Assembly: GCA_021404525.1 (NCBI GenBank)
Contig: JAAWWE010000006.1
Location: 167,899-231,898 of the forward strand
DNA length: 64,000 nt
Reading direction: 5' to 3'
Source: Rhodobiaceae bacterium
Lineage (GTDB): Bacteria; Pseudomonadota; Alphaproteobacteria; Parvibaculales; Parvibaculaceae
Part shown: in pieces, positions 30,704-41,351 of the stretch
Position numbering within the stretch: the first letter of the stretch is position 1
Layout: each line of letters begins with the position of its first letter
Notes under the pieces: generated by a model
What the model was told of the DNA's origin: nothing
Databases searched by the model: none
The model's input: only the letters and a program-made list of their open reading frames with translations
Program-made: the position numbers and the translations under genes

Positions 30704-33468
30704 TGCTCTCACTTGGGCCCCTTGCCTTTGCTACCCCATGGGTCTTGATCGGCCTGCTGAGCCTGCCGGTCATCTGGTGGTTGTTACGCGCGACGCCCCC
30801 GGCGCCGCAGCGGGTGCGCTTTCCGGCAATCAGGCTTCTTCTTGGCCTTGTGCCAGAAACAGAAAGCCCAGCCCACACGCCACTCTGGCTGCTGATATTG
30901 CGACTGACATTGGCAGCTCTTGTCATCATCGCACTTGCAGCACCGCTGTGGAGACCAGCTGATCGCATTGAAGGCGCCGGCCCGCTGCTCCTCATCATCG
31001 ACAATGGCTGGGCTTCTGCCGCAGATTGGTCAAAGCGCCAGGCCCTGGCGACCAGCCTGATCACACAAGCCGCCCGCGATGATCGCCGTGTCGCCGTCAT
31101 CGGCTCTGCCCCTGAAGCCACACCCGCCGCTTTTGTTTTTGAAGGATCCTCAGAGGCAGAGAGCCGCTTAGGTGCCATTCAGCCCCAGCCACTAAATGTG
31201 GACCGTTCAGCTCTGATCGAGAAGCTCAAAACACTGTCAGAAATACCCAGTCAGGCCATTTGGATTTCTGACGGGTTAGCCGGTGGTGAAGCAAACGAGC
31301 TGGCAACCTACCTGTCATCCCTTGGGACTGAAATTGAACTCATTGAGCCCCCCGCAAGCGATCAGGCACTCGCCCTTCTGCCACCGGCGACGGGAACAGG
31401 CACCGTCACAGTGCCGGTCATCCGAGCTGACAAGGCGGCCCTGCACCAGGGAGACATCACCGCCTTCGCCATTGATGGCCGCCCTCTTGGACGTGCACCC
31501 TTCCTGTTTTCAGACAATGAATTGCGCACGGAAGCGGTTTTTAATCTTCCCCTGGAGCTTAGAAACGAGATTGCACGCATCGCCATAAGCAGCAATGCCA
31601 CCGCAGGAAGCACCCTGGTCTTGGATGAACGCTGGCGGCGGCGCACCCTGGGCATGGTGTCGGGCAGAGCGAAAGACCAACCGCTTCTGTCAGACCTCTA
31701 CTATCTCGAACGGGCCCTTGAACCCTTTGTCGACGTTCGTACACCTGCAAGCGAGGAAGGCGATGTCAGCCCAATCGCGCAACTGTTGGCTGAACCGCTT
31801 TCTGTCTTGCTGCTGGCAGATCTTGGGCGCCTGTCGCCACCAGATGTCGAAGTGACATCAGAGTGGATAAAGGACGGCGGCGTGCTGGTGCGCTTTGCGG
31901 GCCCTCGTCTTGCTGCCCAAGCTGACCCACTCATTCCCGTGCCCCTGCGGTCTGGCGGACGAGAGCTCGGTGGCGCGCTTTCCTGGACAGAACCACAAAC
32001 GCTGGCACCGTTCGCTGCTGACAGTCCTTTTACAGGCATCAATGTCCCCGTTGACGTCACTGTAAAAAGGCAGGTTCTGGCGGACCCGCGCGGCAATCTG
32101 GCCGGTCGCGTCTGGGCGCAACTGAAAGACGGCACACCGCTCGTCACGGCACGCGCCGATGGAGACGGATGGATTGTGCTCTTCCACGTGACCGCCAATG
32201 CAGAATGGTCCAACCTGGCTCTGTCGGGGCTCTATGTGGATATGCTCCGCCGCTTGGTCGATCTCGCCCAAGGAACAGCGACCACGCAGGAACCAGGTTC
32301 AAACGCGACGCTTGCGCCCCGCACGACCCTTGACGCCTTTGGCACCTTCACAACGCCACCGCCCTGGACAACACCAATCCCACGGGCTGACCTGACAACG
32401 ATCAGTCCAACTGCTCTGCACCCGCCTGGCCTTTATGGCGATGCAGGGTCTGCCCGGGCCCTTAACCTCACAAATGCCGAGACCATACTTACGCCCCTTC
32501 CCGACCTTGAGGGTGTGACGACCCGCAGAACATTCACAGGTGGCAACGAATTGAACCTCAAGGCCCCCGTCTTCGCGATTGCGTTCCTTTTGCTGCTGGC
32601 AGATAGCATCGCAGCGCTCATCTTGAGTGGCCGGCTTTCACGAAAGCACTTCGCCAGAGCCCAACCTGCGGCCCTGGGCTTGGCAGCCCTGCTGCTCATC
32701 TCCAATCCCGGCGCATCTGAAGCATCAGAAAGCGACGAAGCGGCTCTCGCAGCTGTTCTTGAAACCCACCTCGCCTATGTCTTGACCGGTGATGGCGAAT
32801 TGGACGAGCTAAGCCGCGCAGGCCTCACGGGACTGAGCGACACGCTCCGCCGACGCACCGCGCTGGAGCCCGGCGCTCCCATAGGGGTAAATATCGAGAC
32901 GGACGAGCTTGCCTTCTTCCCGCTCCTCTATTGGCCTGTCAGCGAATTTCAATCGGATGTATCGGCAGCTGGCCTGGCGCGGATCGAGGCCTATATGCGC
33001 CAGGGTGGGACCATCCTTTTCGACACACGAGATCAGGACCGGACCATTCAGGGTCTCACCACCAAATCGAGCCAGGCCTTACGCGACCTATTGGAGCAAC
33101 TCGACATTCCCCCTCTCGAACCGGTGCCCGACACCCACGTCCTGACAAAAGCCTTTTATCTGCTCGCAGATTTTCCCGGGCGCTGGGACGGCGGACATCT
33201 TTGGATCGAACGTGCCCGCAGCGATGATGGAGCGACTTCCACAAGCAATGATGGCGTCTCGGCTATACTAATCGGATCAAATGACTATGCGGGCGCCTGG
33301 GCACGAGAGGCGTCCGGGCGGGCGCTTTATGCGGCAGTACCTGGCGGCGAACGCCAGAGAGAGATCGCCACACGGACCGGCGTGAACATTGTTATGTACG
33401 CGCTTACCGGAAACTACAAAGCCGATCAGGTGCACCTTCCAGCCCTCCTAGAACGGTTGGGCCAATAA
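30703..33468 (+). CDS. BatA-N-terminal / DUF4159 domain-containing membrane protein
   Basis: N-term GPLAFATPWVLIGLLSLPVIWWLLRATPPAPQRVRFPAIRLLLGL; C-term DELAFFPLLYWPVSEFQSDVS...YMRQGGTILFDTRDQD, NIVMYALTGNYKADQVH. Confidence 0.92.
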   Translation: MLSLGPLAFATPWVLIGLLSLPVIWWLLRATPPAPQRVRFPAIRLLLGLVPETESPAHTPLWLLILRLTLAALVIIALAAPLWRPADRIEGAGPLLLIIDNGWASAADWSKRQALATSLITQAARDDRRVAVIGSAPEATPAAFVFEGSSEAESRLGAIQPQPLNVDRSALIEKLKTLSEIPSQAIWISDGLAGGEANELATYLSSLGTEIELIEPPASDQALALLPPATGTGTVTVPVIRADKAALHQGDITAFAIDGRPLGRAPFLFSDNELRTEAVFNLPLELRNEIARIAISSNATAGSTLVLDERWRRRTLGMVSGRAKDQPLLSDLYYLERALEPFVDVRTPASEEGDVSPIAQLLAEPLSVLLLADLGRLSPPDVEVTSEWIKDGGVLVRFAGPRLAAQADPLIPVPLRSGGRELGGALSWTEPQTLAPFAADSPFTGINVPVDVTVKRQVLADPRGNLAGRVWAQLKDGTPLVTARADGDGWIVLFHVTANAEWSNLALSGLYVDMLRRLVDLAQGTATTQEPGSNATLAPRTTLDAFGTFTTPPPWTTPIPRADLTTISPTALHPPGLYGDAGSARALNLTNAETILTPLPDLEGVTTRRTFTGGNELNLKAPVFAIAFLLLLADSIAALILSGRLSRKHFARAQPAALGLAALLLISNPGASEASESDEAALAAVLETHLAYVLTGDGELDELSRAGLTGLSDTLRRRTALEPGAPIGVNIETDELAFFPLLYWPVSEFQSDVSAAGLARIEAYMRQGGTILFDTRDQDRTIQGLTTKSSQALRDLLEQLDIPPLEPVPDTHVLTKAFYLLADFPGRWDGGHLWIERARSDDGATSTSNDGVSAILIGSNDYAGAWAREASGRALYAAVPGGERQREIATRTGVNIVMYALTGNYKADQVHLPALLERLGQ

Positions 33469-33469
33469 T

Positions 33470-35530
33470 ATGAGCTGGAGCCTTGTGACAGATCCGCTCA
33501 TCGCGCCCATATGGCTTTTGGGCCTTAGCATCATCGCCATAGCCGCCACTCTGGGCGCTGCTTGGCTAAGGGCGCCTGGCACGATCTATCGCGCCGCTGC
33601 CTTCGCCGTGCTGCTGGCACTGTTAGCCAACCCAACCCTTCGGGAGGAAGATCGCGAACCGATTGACGATGTGGCCGTGCTCCTTGTTGATAACAGCGCC
33701 AGCATGAAACTCGGCGAGAGGTCTGAGACCCGCGACGCAGCTGTGAGTAGTTTGCGGAGCCAGTTAGACCTGATCGCAGATCTCGATGTTCGAGTTGTGG
33801 AGAGCGACAAAGCGGCAAAAGACGGCGGTACCGCTCTATTCGGCACCCTGGATAGCGCCATCGCAGATGTCCCTCGGGAGCGGCTAGCAGGCGTTCTTAT
33901 CGTCACCGATGGACAGGTACATGATGCGCCCGCCAGTCTTGCATCCCTGGGGTTAGATGCGCCTTTGCATGGCGTCCTTGTAGGCACCCCCGATGCCAAG
34001 GACCGCAAACTCATTGTCGAGGAAGCAACCCGGTTTGGCATTGTCGGTGAGCCCATCACCATTCGCTTTCGTGTTGATGAAGAGGGTGGCAACCAGACCC
34101 AACCGGTAAGCGTCGAAGTACGACTAAATGGCGAACGCGTACATCAACTCAGTGTCACACCAGGAAATGAAACAACAACGGCGCTGGCGCTGCCGCATGG
34201 CGGCGAGAATGTGGTGGAGATCATCGCAGCGACGCTGCCTGACGAACTGACAGCTCAGAACAATAAGGCCACGCTGGTTTTAACAGGCATCCGAGACAGG
34301 TTGCGCGTCCTGCTCGTCTCAGGCGAACCCCACGCAGGCGAGCGAACCTGGCGCAATCTCTTGAAAGCCGACCCATCCGTAGACCTCGTACATTTCACTA
34401 TTCTTCGGCCACCTGAGAAACAGGACGGCACACCCATCTCGGAACTGTCCCTCATCGCCTTCCCGACCCGAGAACTTTTTTCTGCGAAGCTGGATGAGTT
34501 CGATCTGATTATTTTTGATCGCTACCGCCGCCGCGGCGTATTGCCCATCGTCTATCTCGGAAATGTGGCCCGCTATGTGGAAAATGGGGGGGCTGTACTG
34601 GCCGCAGCCGGCCCCGCATTCGCCTCACCCTTTTCCATCTATCGCACCCCATTGGCTGGAATTCTTCCCGCACAACCAACCGGACAGATTGTCGAAGAAG
34701 GCTTCAGAGCCACGCTAACAGAAGACGGAAGCAGGCATCCCGTGACGGCAGCACTGCCGGGCAGCGAGACAAGTCCACCGGACTGGGGCCGTTGGTTCCG
34801 CCTCATCGAAGCAGCCCAGACCTCCGGGCGTGCCGTCATGGAGGGGCCTCAGGGGCGGCCGCTTATGGTGCTCGACACAGTGGGGGAAGGACGGGTTGCG
34901 CAACTTCTATCCGATCACGCCTGGCTCTGGGCACGCGGTTTTGAAGGAGGAGGACCTCAGGCAGAGATGCTCAGGCGCTTGGCTCATTGGTTGATGAAAG
35001 AACCAGACCTGGAAGAAGAACGCCTCCTGGCCACCGGCAATGAGGGTAGCCTGACCATTGAACGAAGGACCATGTCGTCTGAAGCCGAGCAGGTCACTGT
35101 CACACTGCCATCCGGAGCGACAGAGACACTTACCCTTTCAGAGACAGCACCGGGGCGGTTCACCGGAAACATTGCGACTGATGAGATCGGCCTTCATCAA
35201 GTAGCTGACTCCGCGCTGCAAGCGGTGGCGGCTGTCGGTCCGGCAAACCCGCGAGAATTCAAAGATGTCCGCTCAACCGATGAACCGCTGAAAGATCTGA
35301 TCGCTGAGAGCAGCGGCGGGACTTTCTGGGTAGACGAGTTAGGTGAAGCCCCAACGCTACGCAGCGTACGACCTGGACGTGACTCCGCAGGGGATGCTTG
35401 GGCAGGCCTACGGCGCAACGGTGGCTATGTTCTGCATGCCGTGACCCAGGTCCCTCTCCTCTCACCGCTGATTGCGCTGCCCCTGATGATCGGCCTCCTG
35501 CTTCTCGGCTGGCGACGCGAAAGCAGGTAG
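33470..35530 (+). CDS. Large membrane protein with vWA-like and glutamine amidotransferase-like segments
   Basis: VAVLLVDNSASMKLGE (DxSxS-like), GVLIVTDGQVHD, TM segments at both ends; 2 nt after the DUF4159 gene. Confidence 0.85.
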   Translation: MSWSLVTDPLIAPIWLLGLSIIAIAATLGAAWLRAPGTIYRAAAFAVLLALLANPTLREEDREPIDDVAVLLVDNSASMKLGERSETRDAAVSSLRSQLDLIADLDVRVVESDKAAKDGGTALFGTLDSAIADVPRERLAGVLIVTDGQVHDAPASLASLGLDAPLHGVLVGTPDAKDRKLIVEEATRFGIVGEPITIRFRVDEEGGNQTQPVSVEVRLNGERVHQLSVTPGNETTTALALPHGGENVVEIIAATLPDELTAQNNKATLVLTGIRDRLRVLLVSGEPHAGERTWRNLLKADPSVDLVHFTILRPPEKQDGTPISELSLIAFPTRELFSAKLDEFDLIIFDRYRRRGVLPIVYLGNVARYVENGGAVLAAAGPAFASPFSIYRTPLAGILPAQPTGQIVEEGFRATLTEDGSRHPVTAALPGSETSPPDWGRWFRLIEAAQTSGRAVMEGPQGRPLMVLDTVGEGRVAQLLSDHAWLWARGFEGGGPQAEMLRRLAHWLMKEPDLEEERLLATGNEGSLTIERRTMSSEAEQVTVTLPSGATETLTLSETAPGRFTGNIATDEIGLHQVADSALQAVAAVGPANPREFKDVRSTDEPLKDLIAESSGGTFWVDELGEAPTLRSVRPGRDSAGDAWAGLRRNGGYVLHAVTQVPLLSPLIALPLMIGLLLLGWRRESR

Positions 35531-35539
35531 CCAGAAGGC

Positions 35540-36043
35540 TCACAGGCCTTTTTCAACAAGCCCAGAGACAGCATCAAATGCACCAGGCGCCAGATCGCAG
35601 TAAAGGAGGCGGGTCTTATCGACCGGCCCGGGCAAGGTTATCTTGCCCGGTGGCACCTGCTTGAAGCCGACCTTTGCATAATAGGGGGCGTCTCCAACCA
35701 GAATGACAAACCGATGGCCTTCGGCACGAGCGGCATCAAGCGCAGTACGCATAAGATCAAGCCCCCCTCCTTGCCCCCGCACAACAGGGTCCATCGCCAG
35801 CGGGCCAAGCAATAGCCCTTTTTCTCCACCAATCACCAGTGGGGAAAACCGAATGCTACCCACCATTCGCGAAACACCGTCAATCGTCGCAAACGCGACA
35901 AAGCTGAGGGAAGCAATGGGCGCGACGCTTTCGCGCATCCGGTAGGCAGTTTTGGCAAACCGCCCTGGGCCAAAACTCAGGTCGTGCAAAGCTTCGATAT
36001 CGGCTTCGTGTGCCGGGTTTTCCGGAAGGATGTCGAACACCAT
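35540..36043 (-). CDS. GNAT family N-acetyltransferase
   Basis: LLGPLAMDPVVRGQGGGLDLMRTALDAARAEGHRFVILVGDAPYYAKVGF. Confidence 0.93.
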   Translation of the reverse strand: MVFDILPENPAHEADIEALHDLSFGPGRFAKTAYRMRESVAPIASLSFVAFATIDGVSRMVGSIRFSPLVIGGEKGLLLGPLAMDPVVRGQGGGLDLMRTALDAARAEGHRFVILVGDAPYYAKVGFKQVPPGKITLPGPVDKTRLLYCDLAPGAFDAVSGLVEKGL

Positions 36044-36117
36044 GGAAGTAATCTTTCGAAACGGCTAAAGAACAGCAAGCATTTGAGCGGCGCCTGTCTG
36101 GACTTGTCTCCAGCCGT

Positions 36118-36471
36118 TTAGAGGAAGGCAGACACACGCGCGCGAAGGTCGAGGGATTTGGTCCCCCGCTCGGTACGTCGTCGTCGCAAATGGGCTTTCG
36201 CCAATATCATCTTGCCGTCCTCAAATTCGCAGGCCCAGAGCATTTCCAGTTGAAGCTGAAATACGTCAGCGCCCAGAAATGCGATCAACCAAAAGACATC
36301 AACCGGCTGCGAAGACGGTGGGGTAGCAGGGAAAACTGAGGCCGTCCAGAAAAACCGACTTGGCGCACACCGTTTTCGCGACGGCAACGCCCCCTGCACG
36401 GTCAAAAACGGGGAAAAGACTGGCCCCATTGGGGTGCCATCGGGTAGCTTCAGCGCCAATGAATATGCCAT
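36118..36471 (-). CDS. Hypothetical protein, 117 aa
   Basis: ATG at 36471 with GAGAGG-like RBS upstream; fills the gap before the SDR gene; no recognised family. Confidence 0.4.
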   Translation of the reverse strand: MAYSLALKLPDGTPMGPVFSPFLTVQGALPSRKRCAPSRFFWTASVFPATPPSSQPVDVFWLIAFLGADVFQLQLEMLWACEFEDGKMILAKAHLRRRRTERGTKSLDLRARVSAFL

Positions 36472-36523
36472 TTCAACACCTCTCACGGAATGGCAGACAG
36501 AAATAGGAACAGGGAGATCGCAG

Positions 36524-37438
36524 ATGGGATTGCTTGAAGGAAAAGTTGTGCTCGTGACCGGGGCTGCAAACGGCATTGGCAAAGAATGCGCACTGATTGC
36601 CGCGCGCCAGGGCGCCAAAGTTGTCGTGAACGACTTGGGAGGTAGCGTCGCTGGTGGAGACGAAGGCAGTGCCGGCCCAGCCCAGCAGGTCGCAGACGAG
36701 ATCAAAGCCGCTGGCGGCGAAGCCGTCGTCAACTCAGACAGCGTCGCGATTAAAAGTGGTGCTGAAAACATGATCCAGCAGGCTATGGATGAGTTCGGCG
36801 CACTCCACACAATCATCAGCCCGGCCGGCATTCTGCGGGACGGCATGTTCCACAAAATGCCAGATGAAGATTGGGACTCTGTGTTGGAGGTTCACCTGAA
36901 GGGCTCCTACAACATGACCCGCGCGTCAGTGGAGCATTTCCGCAAGCAGGAAGAAGGCAACTACGTACTCTTCACCTCCACATCCGGTCTCATCGGTAAC
37001 ATTGGCCAGGCCAACTATGCCGCTGCGAAGATGGGCATCGTTGGCCTGTCGCGCATCATCGCTATGGAAGGTGCCATGAAAAACGTTCGCTCGAACGTCA
37101 TCGCCCCCTTCGCCTGGACACGCATGATCGCAACCATCCCTGTAAAAGACGAAGCATCCGCGCAACGTGTTGACCGCATGAAAAACGCCATGCGTGCTGA
37201 CCAGGTGGCAAACTTCGCCGTCGGTCTCTCCGCACCTGAATGCGACGTGAGCGGCCAGATCTTCTCCGTCCGCGGCAACGAAGTATTCCTCTTCAGCCAA
37301 CCCCGTCCCGTGCGTGGGGTTACCCGGCTTGAGGGCTGGACACCAGAGACACTTCTGTCGCACGGCTTCCCGGCTATGAAGGGCGATATGACTGACCTAG
37401 GGAACACTGCGTCCGTGTTCACATGGGAACCAATCTAA
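36524..37438 (+). CDS. SDR family NAD(P)-dependent oxidoreductase
   Basis: GKVVLVTGAANGIGKECALIAARQGAKVVVNDLGGS, NYAAAKMGIVGLSRIIAMEG. Confidence 0.93.
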   Translation: MGLLEGKVVLVTGAANGIGKECALIAARQGAKVVVNDLGGSVAGGDEGSAGPAQQVADEIKAAGGEAVVNSDSVAIKSGAENMIQQAMDEFGALHTIISPAGILRDGMFHKMPDEDWDSVLEVHLKGSYNMTRASVEHFRKQEEGNYVLFTSTSGLIGNIGQANYAAAKMGIVGLSRIIAMEGAMKNVRSNVIAPFAWTRMIATIPVKDEASAQRVDRMKNAMRADQVANFAVGLSAPECDVSGQIFSVRGNEVFLFSQPRPVRGVTRLEGWTPETLLSHGFPAMKGDMTDLGNTASVFTWEPI

Positions 37439-37460
37439 GCTTCCTAATTCATGCTCAAGA

Positions 37461-37494
37461 AAGCCGCCGACACGAAACTGTCGGCGGCCTTTTT
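37461..37494 (+). terminator. Rho-independent terminator
   Basis: GCCGCCGACA-CGAAAC-TGTCGGCGGC then CTTTTT. Confidence 0.9.
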
Positions 37495-37831
37495 AGTGAA
37501 AATGGCGCTCGACCTGCCCAAAGCTACGCTGTGAACTATAGCGATACCGCAGGGGAAGCGTTTGGTGGAAGGTCAGCATGTTTGTATTCTCCGCCGACCG
37601 TACGTGACGCTCAACCTCGCCAGTGATACAGCCTTTATTCTGAGCCCGCCTCACGACACCGGTGAATGGCCCAACGGAACAGACACGCTGAGCCTGCCGC
37701 ACAATGCGTGTGTGATCATTGTTAAGAGACCTAAGCTGATCAGGAGTGAATTCCGATGCAGCCTGCACGCTACCCAGCGGCAGCATGAGGGATAGGGCAG
37801 CAAAAAATCCTGCAAGAGTGTGGTTCATCAT
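37493..37831 (-). CDS. Small exported protein (UrcA-like, tentative)
   Basis: Signal peptide MMNHTLAGFFAALSLMLPLGSVQAA; RIVRQAQRVCSVGPFTG...C pattern. Confidence 0.55.
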   Translation of the reverse strand: MMNHTLAGFFAALSLMLPLGSVQAASEFTPDQLRSLNNDHTRIVRQAQRVCSVGPFTGVVRRAQNKGCITGEVERHVRSAENTNMLTFHQTLPLRYRYSSQRSFGQVERHFH

Positions 37832-37978
37832 TTTTCTCCTTCAAGAAACCATAGAAAGACTACGCCTCCTGCGGAAGCTTGATTGTTAAGTCATCGTAAC
37901 CTCTCGCGAATGTGACTTATCGCGATCCACCTCCTACACTCTCCTGAAACAAGAGTGACGAAATATGGGGAGAGAACC

Positions 37979-39406
37979 GTGGGCAATTTCAAGGAATATG
38001 AAGAACATGATGCGCTGGGTTTGGCGCAGCGCGTCGCACAGGGTGACGTGACTGCAACCGAATTGCTGGAGGAAGCTATTGAACGCACCGAAGCAATCAA
38101 CCCCAAGATCAACGCAGTGGTTCTCAAACATTATGACGAAGCCCGCAAGCTCATATCTGACGGTTTGCCGGACGGTCCGTTTAAAGGTGTCCCATTCCTC
38201 CTGAAAGACCTCCATCTTCTATGGGAGGGCACCGTCACCACCTACGGGTCCGGCGCCTTCGAAGGTTATGTGGCCGATCACAACACCACGCTGACTGACC
38301 GCTATCTTGACGCAGGTCTCGTCCTCTTTGGTAAGACAAACTCCCCTGAACTCGGCTTGACCGGGACAACCGAACCCCGCCTCTATGGCCCGACACGCAA
38401 TCCTTGGGGTCTGGAATATTCTCCGGGGGGCTCATCGGGTGGCGCAGCAGCAGCTGTGGCTGCTGGTATTCTACCCTTGGCGAATGCGTCTGACGGCGGC
38501 GGCTCTATCCGCATTCCAGCCTCTGCCTGCGGACTGTTTGGATTAAAACCCACACGAGGACGCACTCCAGCCGGTCCTGACCGGGGAGAAGGCTGGGCAG
38601 GCATGTCCATCAGCCATTGCGTGTCCAAGACGGTCCGCGACAGTGCTGCCCTGCTCGACGCAACAACTGGCATGGCGCCGGGAGATCCCTATCTGCCGCC
38701 CGAACCGGAACGCCCCTTCCTGCAGGAAGTCGGCGCGCCCACAGGCAAGCTGCGCATTGCGTTTAACACCAAACGCAGCGACGGCACCAAGCCCGACCCG
38801 GAAGTTGAGAAATCCATCCTTGAGACAGCAAAACTCTGCGAGTCACTTGGCCATGAAGTTGTCGAAGCGGCGCCCTCAATCGACCCTGAGGCCATGGGCA
38901 ACGCGCAAGCCACGATCATTGGCGCCAATGTCGCCTTAACACTCCAACAGCGCGGGGAAGCCCTCGGTCGGAGCCTTACCGAAAACGATGTGGAACACAT
39001 CACCTGGTTGATGGCCAATGCCGCCAAAGGCAACACAAGCACAGACTATGCTGCCGCCACCCTCTTCATTCATCAGATGGGCCGAATGATGGGCATGTTC
39101 ATGCAAAATCACGACATCTACCTTTGCCCAGTGCTTGGAACACCTCCACCAAAGCTTGGCGTGCTCGACATGATGACGGAGGATGTGGGCACCTACCTCA
39201 CAAACCTGGGAAAGATCATGCCCTACGCAGGCTTGTTCAATATGACAGGCCAACCCTCCATGTCCGTTCCCCTTCATTGTACGCCGGATGGTCTGCCCGT
39301 TGGCGTCATGTTCACAGGACGTTTTGGCGAAGATGCAACCCTGATCAGATTGGCCGCGCAGCTGGAGGAGGCAAAGCCCTGGCGGGATAGAAAACCATCT
39401 GCCTAG
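37979..39406 (+). CDS. Amidase (amidase signature family)
   Basis: [62 protein letters not shown]. Confidence 0.96.
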   Translation: MGNFKEYEEHDALGLAQRVAQGDVTATELLEEAIERTEAINPKINAVVLKHYDEARKLISDGLPDGPFKGVPFLLKDLHLLWEGTVTTYGSGAFEGYVADHNTTLTDRYLDAGLVLFGKTNSPELGLTGTTEPRLYGPTRNPWGLEYSPGGSSGGAAAAVAAGILPLANASDGGGSIRIPASACGLFGLKPTRGRTPAGPDRGEGWAGMSISHCVSKTVRDSAALLDATTGMAPGDPYLPPEPERPFLQEVGAPTGKLRIAFNTKRSDGTKPDPEVEKSILETAKLCESLGHEVVEAAPSIDPEAMGNAQATIIGANVALTLQQRGEALGRSLTENDVEHITWLMANAAKGNTSTDYAAATLFIHQMGRMMGMFMQNHDIYLCPVLGTPPPKLGVLDMMTEDVGTYLTNLGKIMPYAGLFNMTGQPSMSVPLHCTPDGLPVGVMFTGRFGEDATLIRLAAQLEEAKPWRDRKPSA

Positions 39407-39433
39407 TCGAGATAGAGTTCAGCGCCCGCCGGT

Positions 39434-39910
39434 TCAGTCAACCGCCCAATGGTCCGGCGGCGCCAACCCTTCCATCACTTCACGGATCCGTACACGCGTT
39501 GCCTTGCTTGTCTCAGCAGGCAAGAGATCGGGAGCAAAAAAACCAAACTCCGCGATTTCCCGGTTCGGCCGCGCCTCAATGTCAAAAGCCCGCAGCACGA
39601 ACAAAGAGACATGGTCTGACTTGAATTCCGCGAAGTTGGCGTAAACGCCAAAGAACTCAAGATCCTCTTTGGGGGTCACGCCGACCTCCTCCCAAAGCTC
39701 CCGCTCTGCAGCAGCCCGCATGGTCTCGCCGCCATCAACGCCCCCACCCGGCAGGTACCAGCCGGGCATATAGGTGTGGCGGACAAGCAAAACCCTATCC
39801 TCTTCGTCTATCACCAAAACGCGGGCACCCGCCGTCAGTGGACGGGAAAAACGCCAGTAAATCCGCAAAAAAAAGCGCGCAAACGGATAGAGACGGGATA
39901 AGAGTCGCAT
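39434..39910 (-). CDS. NUDIX hydrolase
   Basis: WYLPGGGVDGGETMRAAAERELWEEVGV Nudix box. Confidence 0.93.
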   Translation of the reverse strand: MRLLSRLYPFARFFLRIYWRFSRPLTAGARVLVIDEEDRVLLVRHTYMPGWYLPGGGVDGGETMRAAAERELWEEVGVTPKEDLEFFGVYANFAEFKSDHVSLFVLRAFDIEARPNREIAEFGFFAPDLLPAETSKATRVRIREVMEGLAPPDHWAVD

Positions 39911-40031
39911 TCAGTTTGGGCCTCGCCGGGATGATTTGTTCATAAACTGTAAACCCTGCTGCATTTACCGTCCATCAAGTGCAATGCGTCACAAGTCGGA
40001 AACCGACTGTGGCGGTAAAGGAACGACGGAT

Positions 40032-40697
40032 ATGGGGCTTATCAGCAAACTTGTCGGCAAGCGGGGCAATCCTGCAGAGGCAACCGTACCTTCGGTCTCT
40101 AGCGGTGAAGCCGTCACCCGTGTGATGAAAAGCATGGCGACAGGTGCTCCGGCAAAGGTCGCGAAGGCAGGTGCAGAAATCGCCACCGCACTCAATACTG
40201 TTGAAACCGCGATCCTCGCGATTGATGTGGTTGCTGACCTGTTGGTGGAAGCTGAGCTCCTCACCGCAACGGCCCGGGAAACAGAAAGTGTTGGCCGCAG
40301 GGCACTTATCGCAAACCGCTATATCACGCTCCTGCAAACCATTTCCAATACGGTTGCGCGGGCGGAACATAACGGCATGAATCTACTAGATGGCGAAAGA
40401 AATACCTACGAGATCAAACTTGACTCAGAGGAACGCGCATCAATCGCCCTCCATGTCGCAAACCTGACGACCGACACCGAAGGTCTGGACCTCACATTGC
40501 CACATGAAGAATTTGCCAGTCAGGTTGAAATCGAACGCACCATCGCTGAAATCGATGCCGCGCGACGCACGGCTTCTCGGATCGCAGACCTTTTCGCAGA
40601 CAGTTCCGCTGTCCTTGCAGAACGTCTCGCCCGCCTTGATCAAGACTTTGGACCAGAGGCAGCGACAGCCACGATACCGACAGGTGCCGGGCACTGA
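40032..40697 (+). CDS. Flagellin-core-like protein lacking a variable domain
   Basis: LNTVETAILAIDVVADLLVEAELLTATARETESVGRRALIANRYITLLQTISNTVARAEHNGMNLLDGE resembles the flagellin D1 helices (...EinqLl.eI..ia....fNG.nLLdG). Confidence 0.6.
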   Translation: MGLISKLVGKRGNPAEATVPSVSSGEAVTRVMKSMATGAPAKVAKAGAEIATALNTVETAILAIDVVADLLVEAELLTATARETESVGRRALIANRYITLLQTISNTVARAEHNGMNLLDGERNTYEIKLDSEERASIALHVANLTTDTEGLDLTLPHEEFASQVEIERTIAEIDAARRTASRIADLFADSSAVLAERLARLDQDFGPEAATATIPTGAGH

Positions 40698-40819
40698 TCT
40701 GCTCGTTTAACGATTGGTCAACCACGTTTGCCGACAGACTTTTAACCTTGACCGACTAACCTTTTTGTATGCCCAACGGAAGATCAGGGGATGCTTTCGG
40801 TTCAGGGTAAGGGTTTAAC

Positions 40820-41347
40820 ATGCAACACAAGCCGGATGTCGCTATACGGTCTCTTTTGGGTGGACCACCTGAAATCGTTCCTGTCCCGTCAATCGCCGAG
40901 ACCAAAGGCCTCGCCACCGACGATGCGCATTTGCGCATGGACCCCCGGATCCTGACACGGATCAACGATGTTGTGTCGGTGCTGCAGCAGGACTACACGA
41001 AAGTTCTGCTAACGCATGTCGCCGATCTAGAACGCGCGTATATTGATTGGAAATCCGGCACCCAGGACACACGGGCCAAAATCTATGACATCGCCCATGA
41101 CATTCGCGGTGTTGCTGGCACGTTTGGGCGTTCGCTGTCAGGTCAGATAGCGACAAGAATATGCGCGCTGTTCGATCAGACACCTCACGCCATTCCCGCA
41201 ATTGATGACCATATCGATGCCCTCAATCAGGTCGCCAATCTATCGCCGGAGCCCGAAGGCGCTTTCGCACAACTGGTATTGAATAGACTGGACGGCGCCG
41301 CCGATCAGCTGCAAATGCCGGCGCCAGACGAAAAAGCAGGAGGGTAA
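40820..41347 (+). CDS. Hpt domain-containing protein
   Basis: YDIAHDIRGVAGTFG matches the Hpt phospho-His motif (HxxKGxxxxxG, with K to R). Confidence 0.75.
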   Translation: MQHKPDVAIRSLLGGPPEIVPVPSIAETKGLATDDAHLRMDPRILTRINDVVSVLQQDYTKVLLTHVADLERAYIDWKSGTQDTRAKIYDIAHDIRGVAGTFGRSLSGQIATRICALFDQTPHAIPAIDDHIDALNQVANLSPEPEGAFAQLVLNRLDGAADQLQMPAPDEKAGG

Positions 41348-41351
41348 CCAG

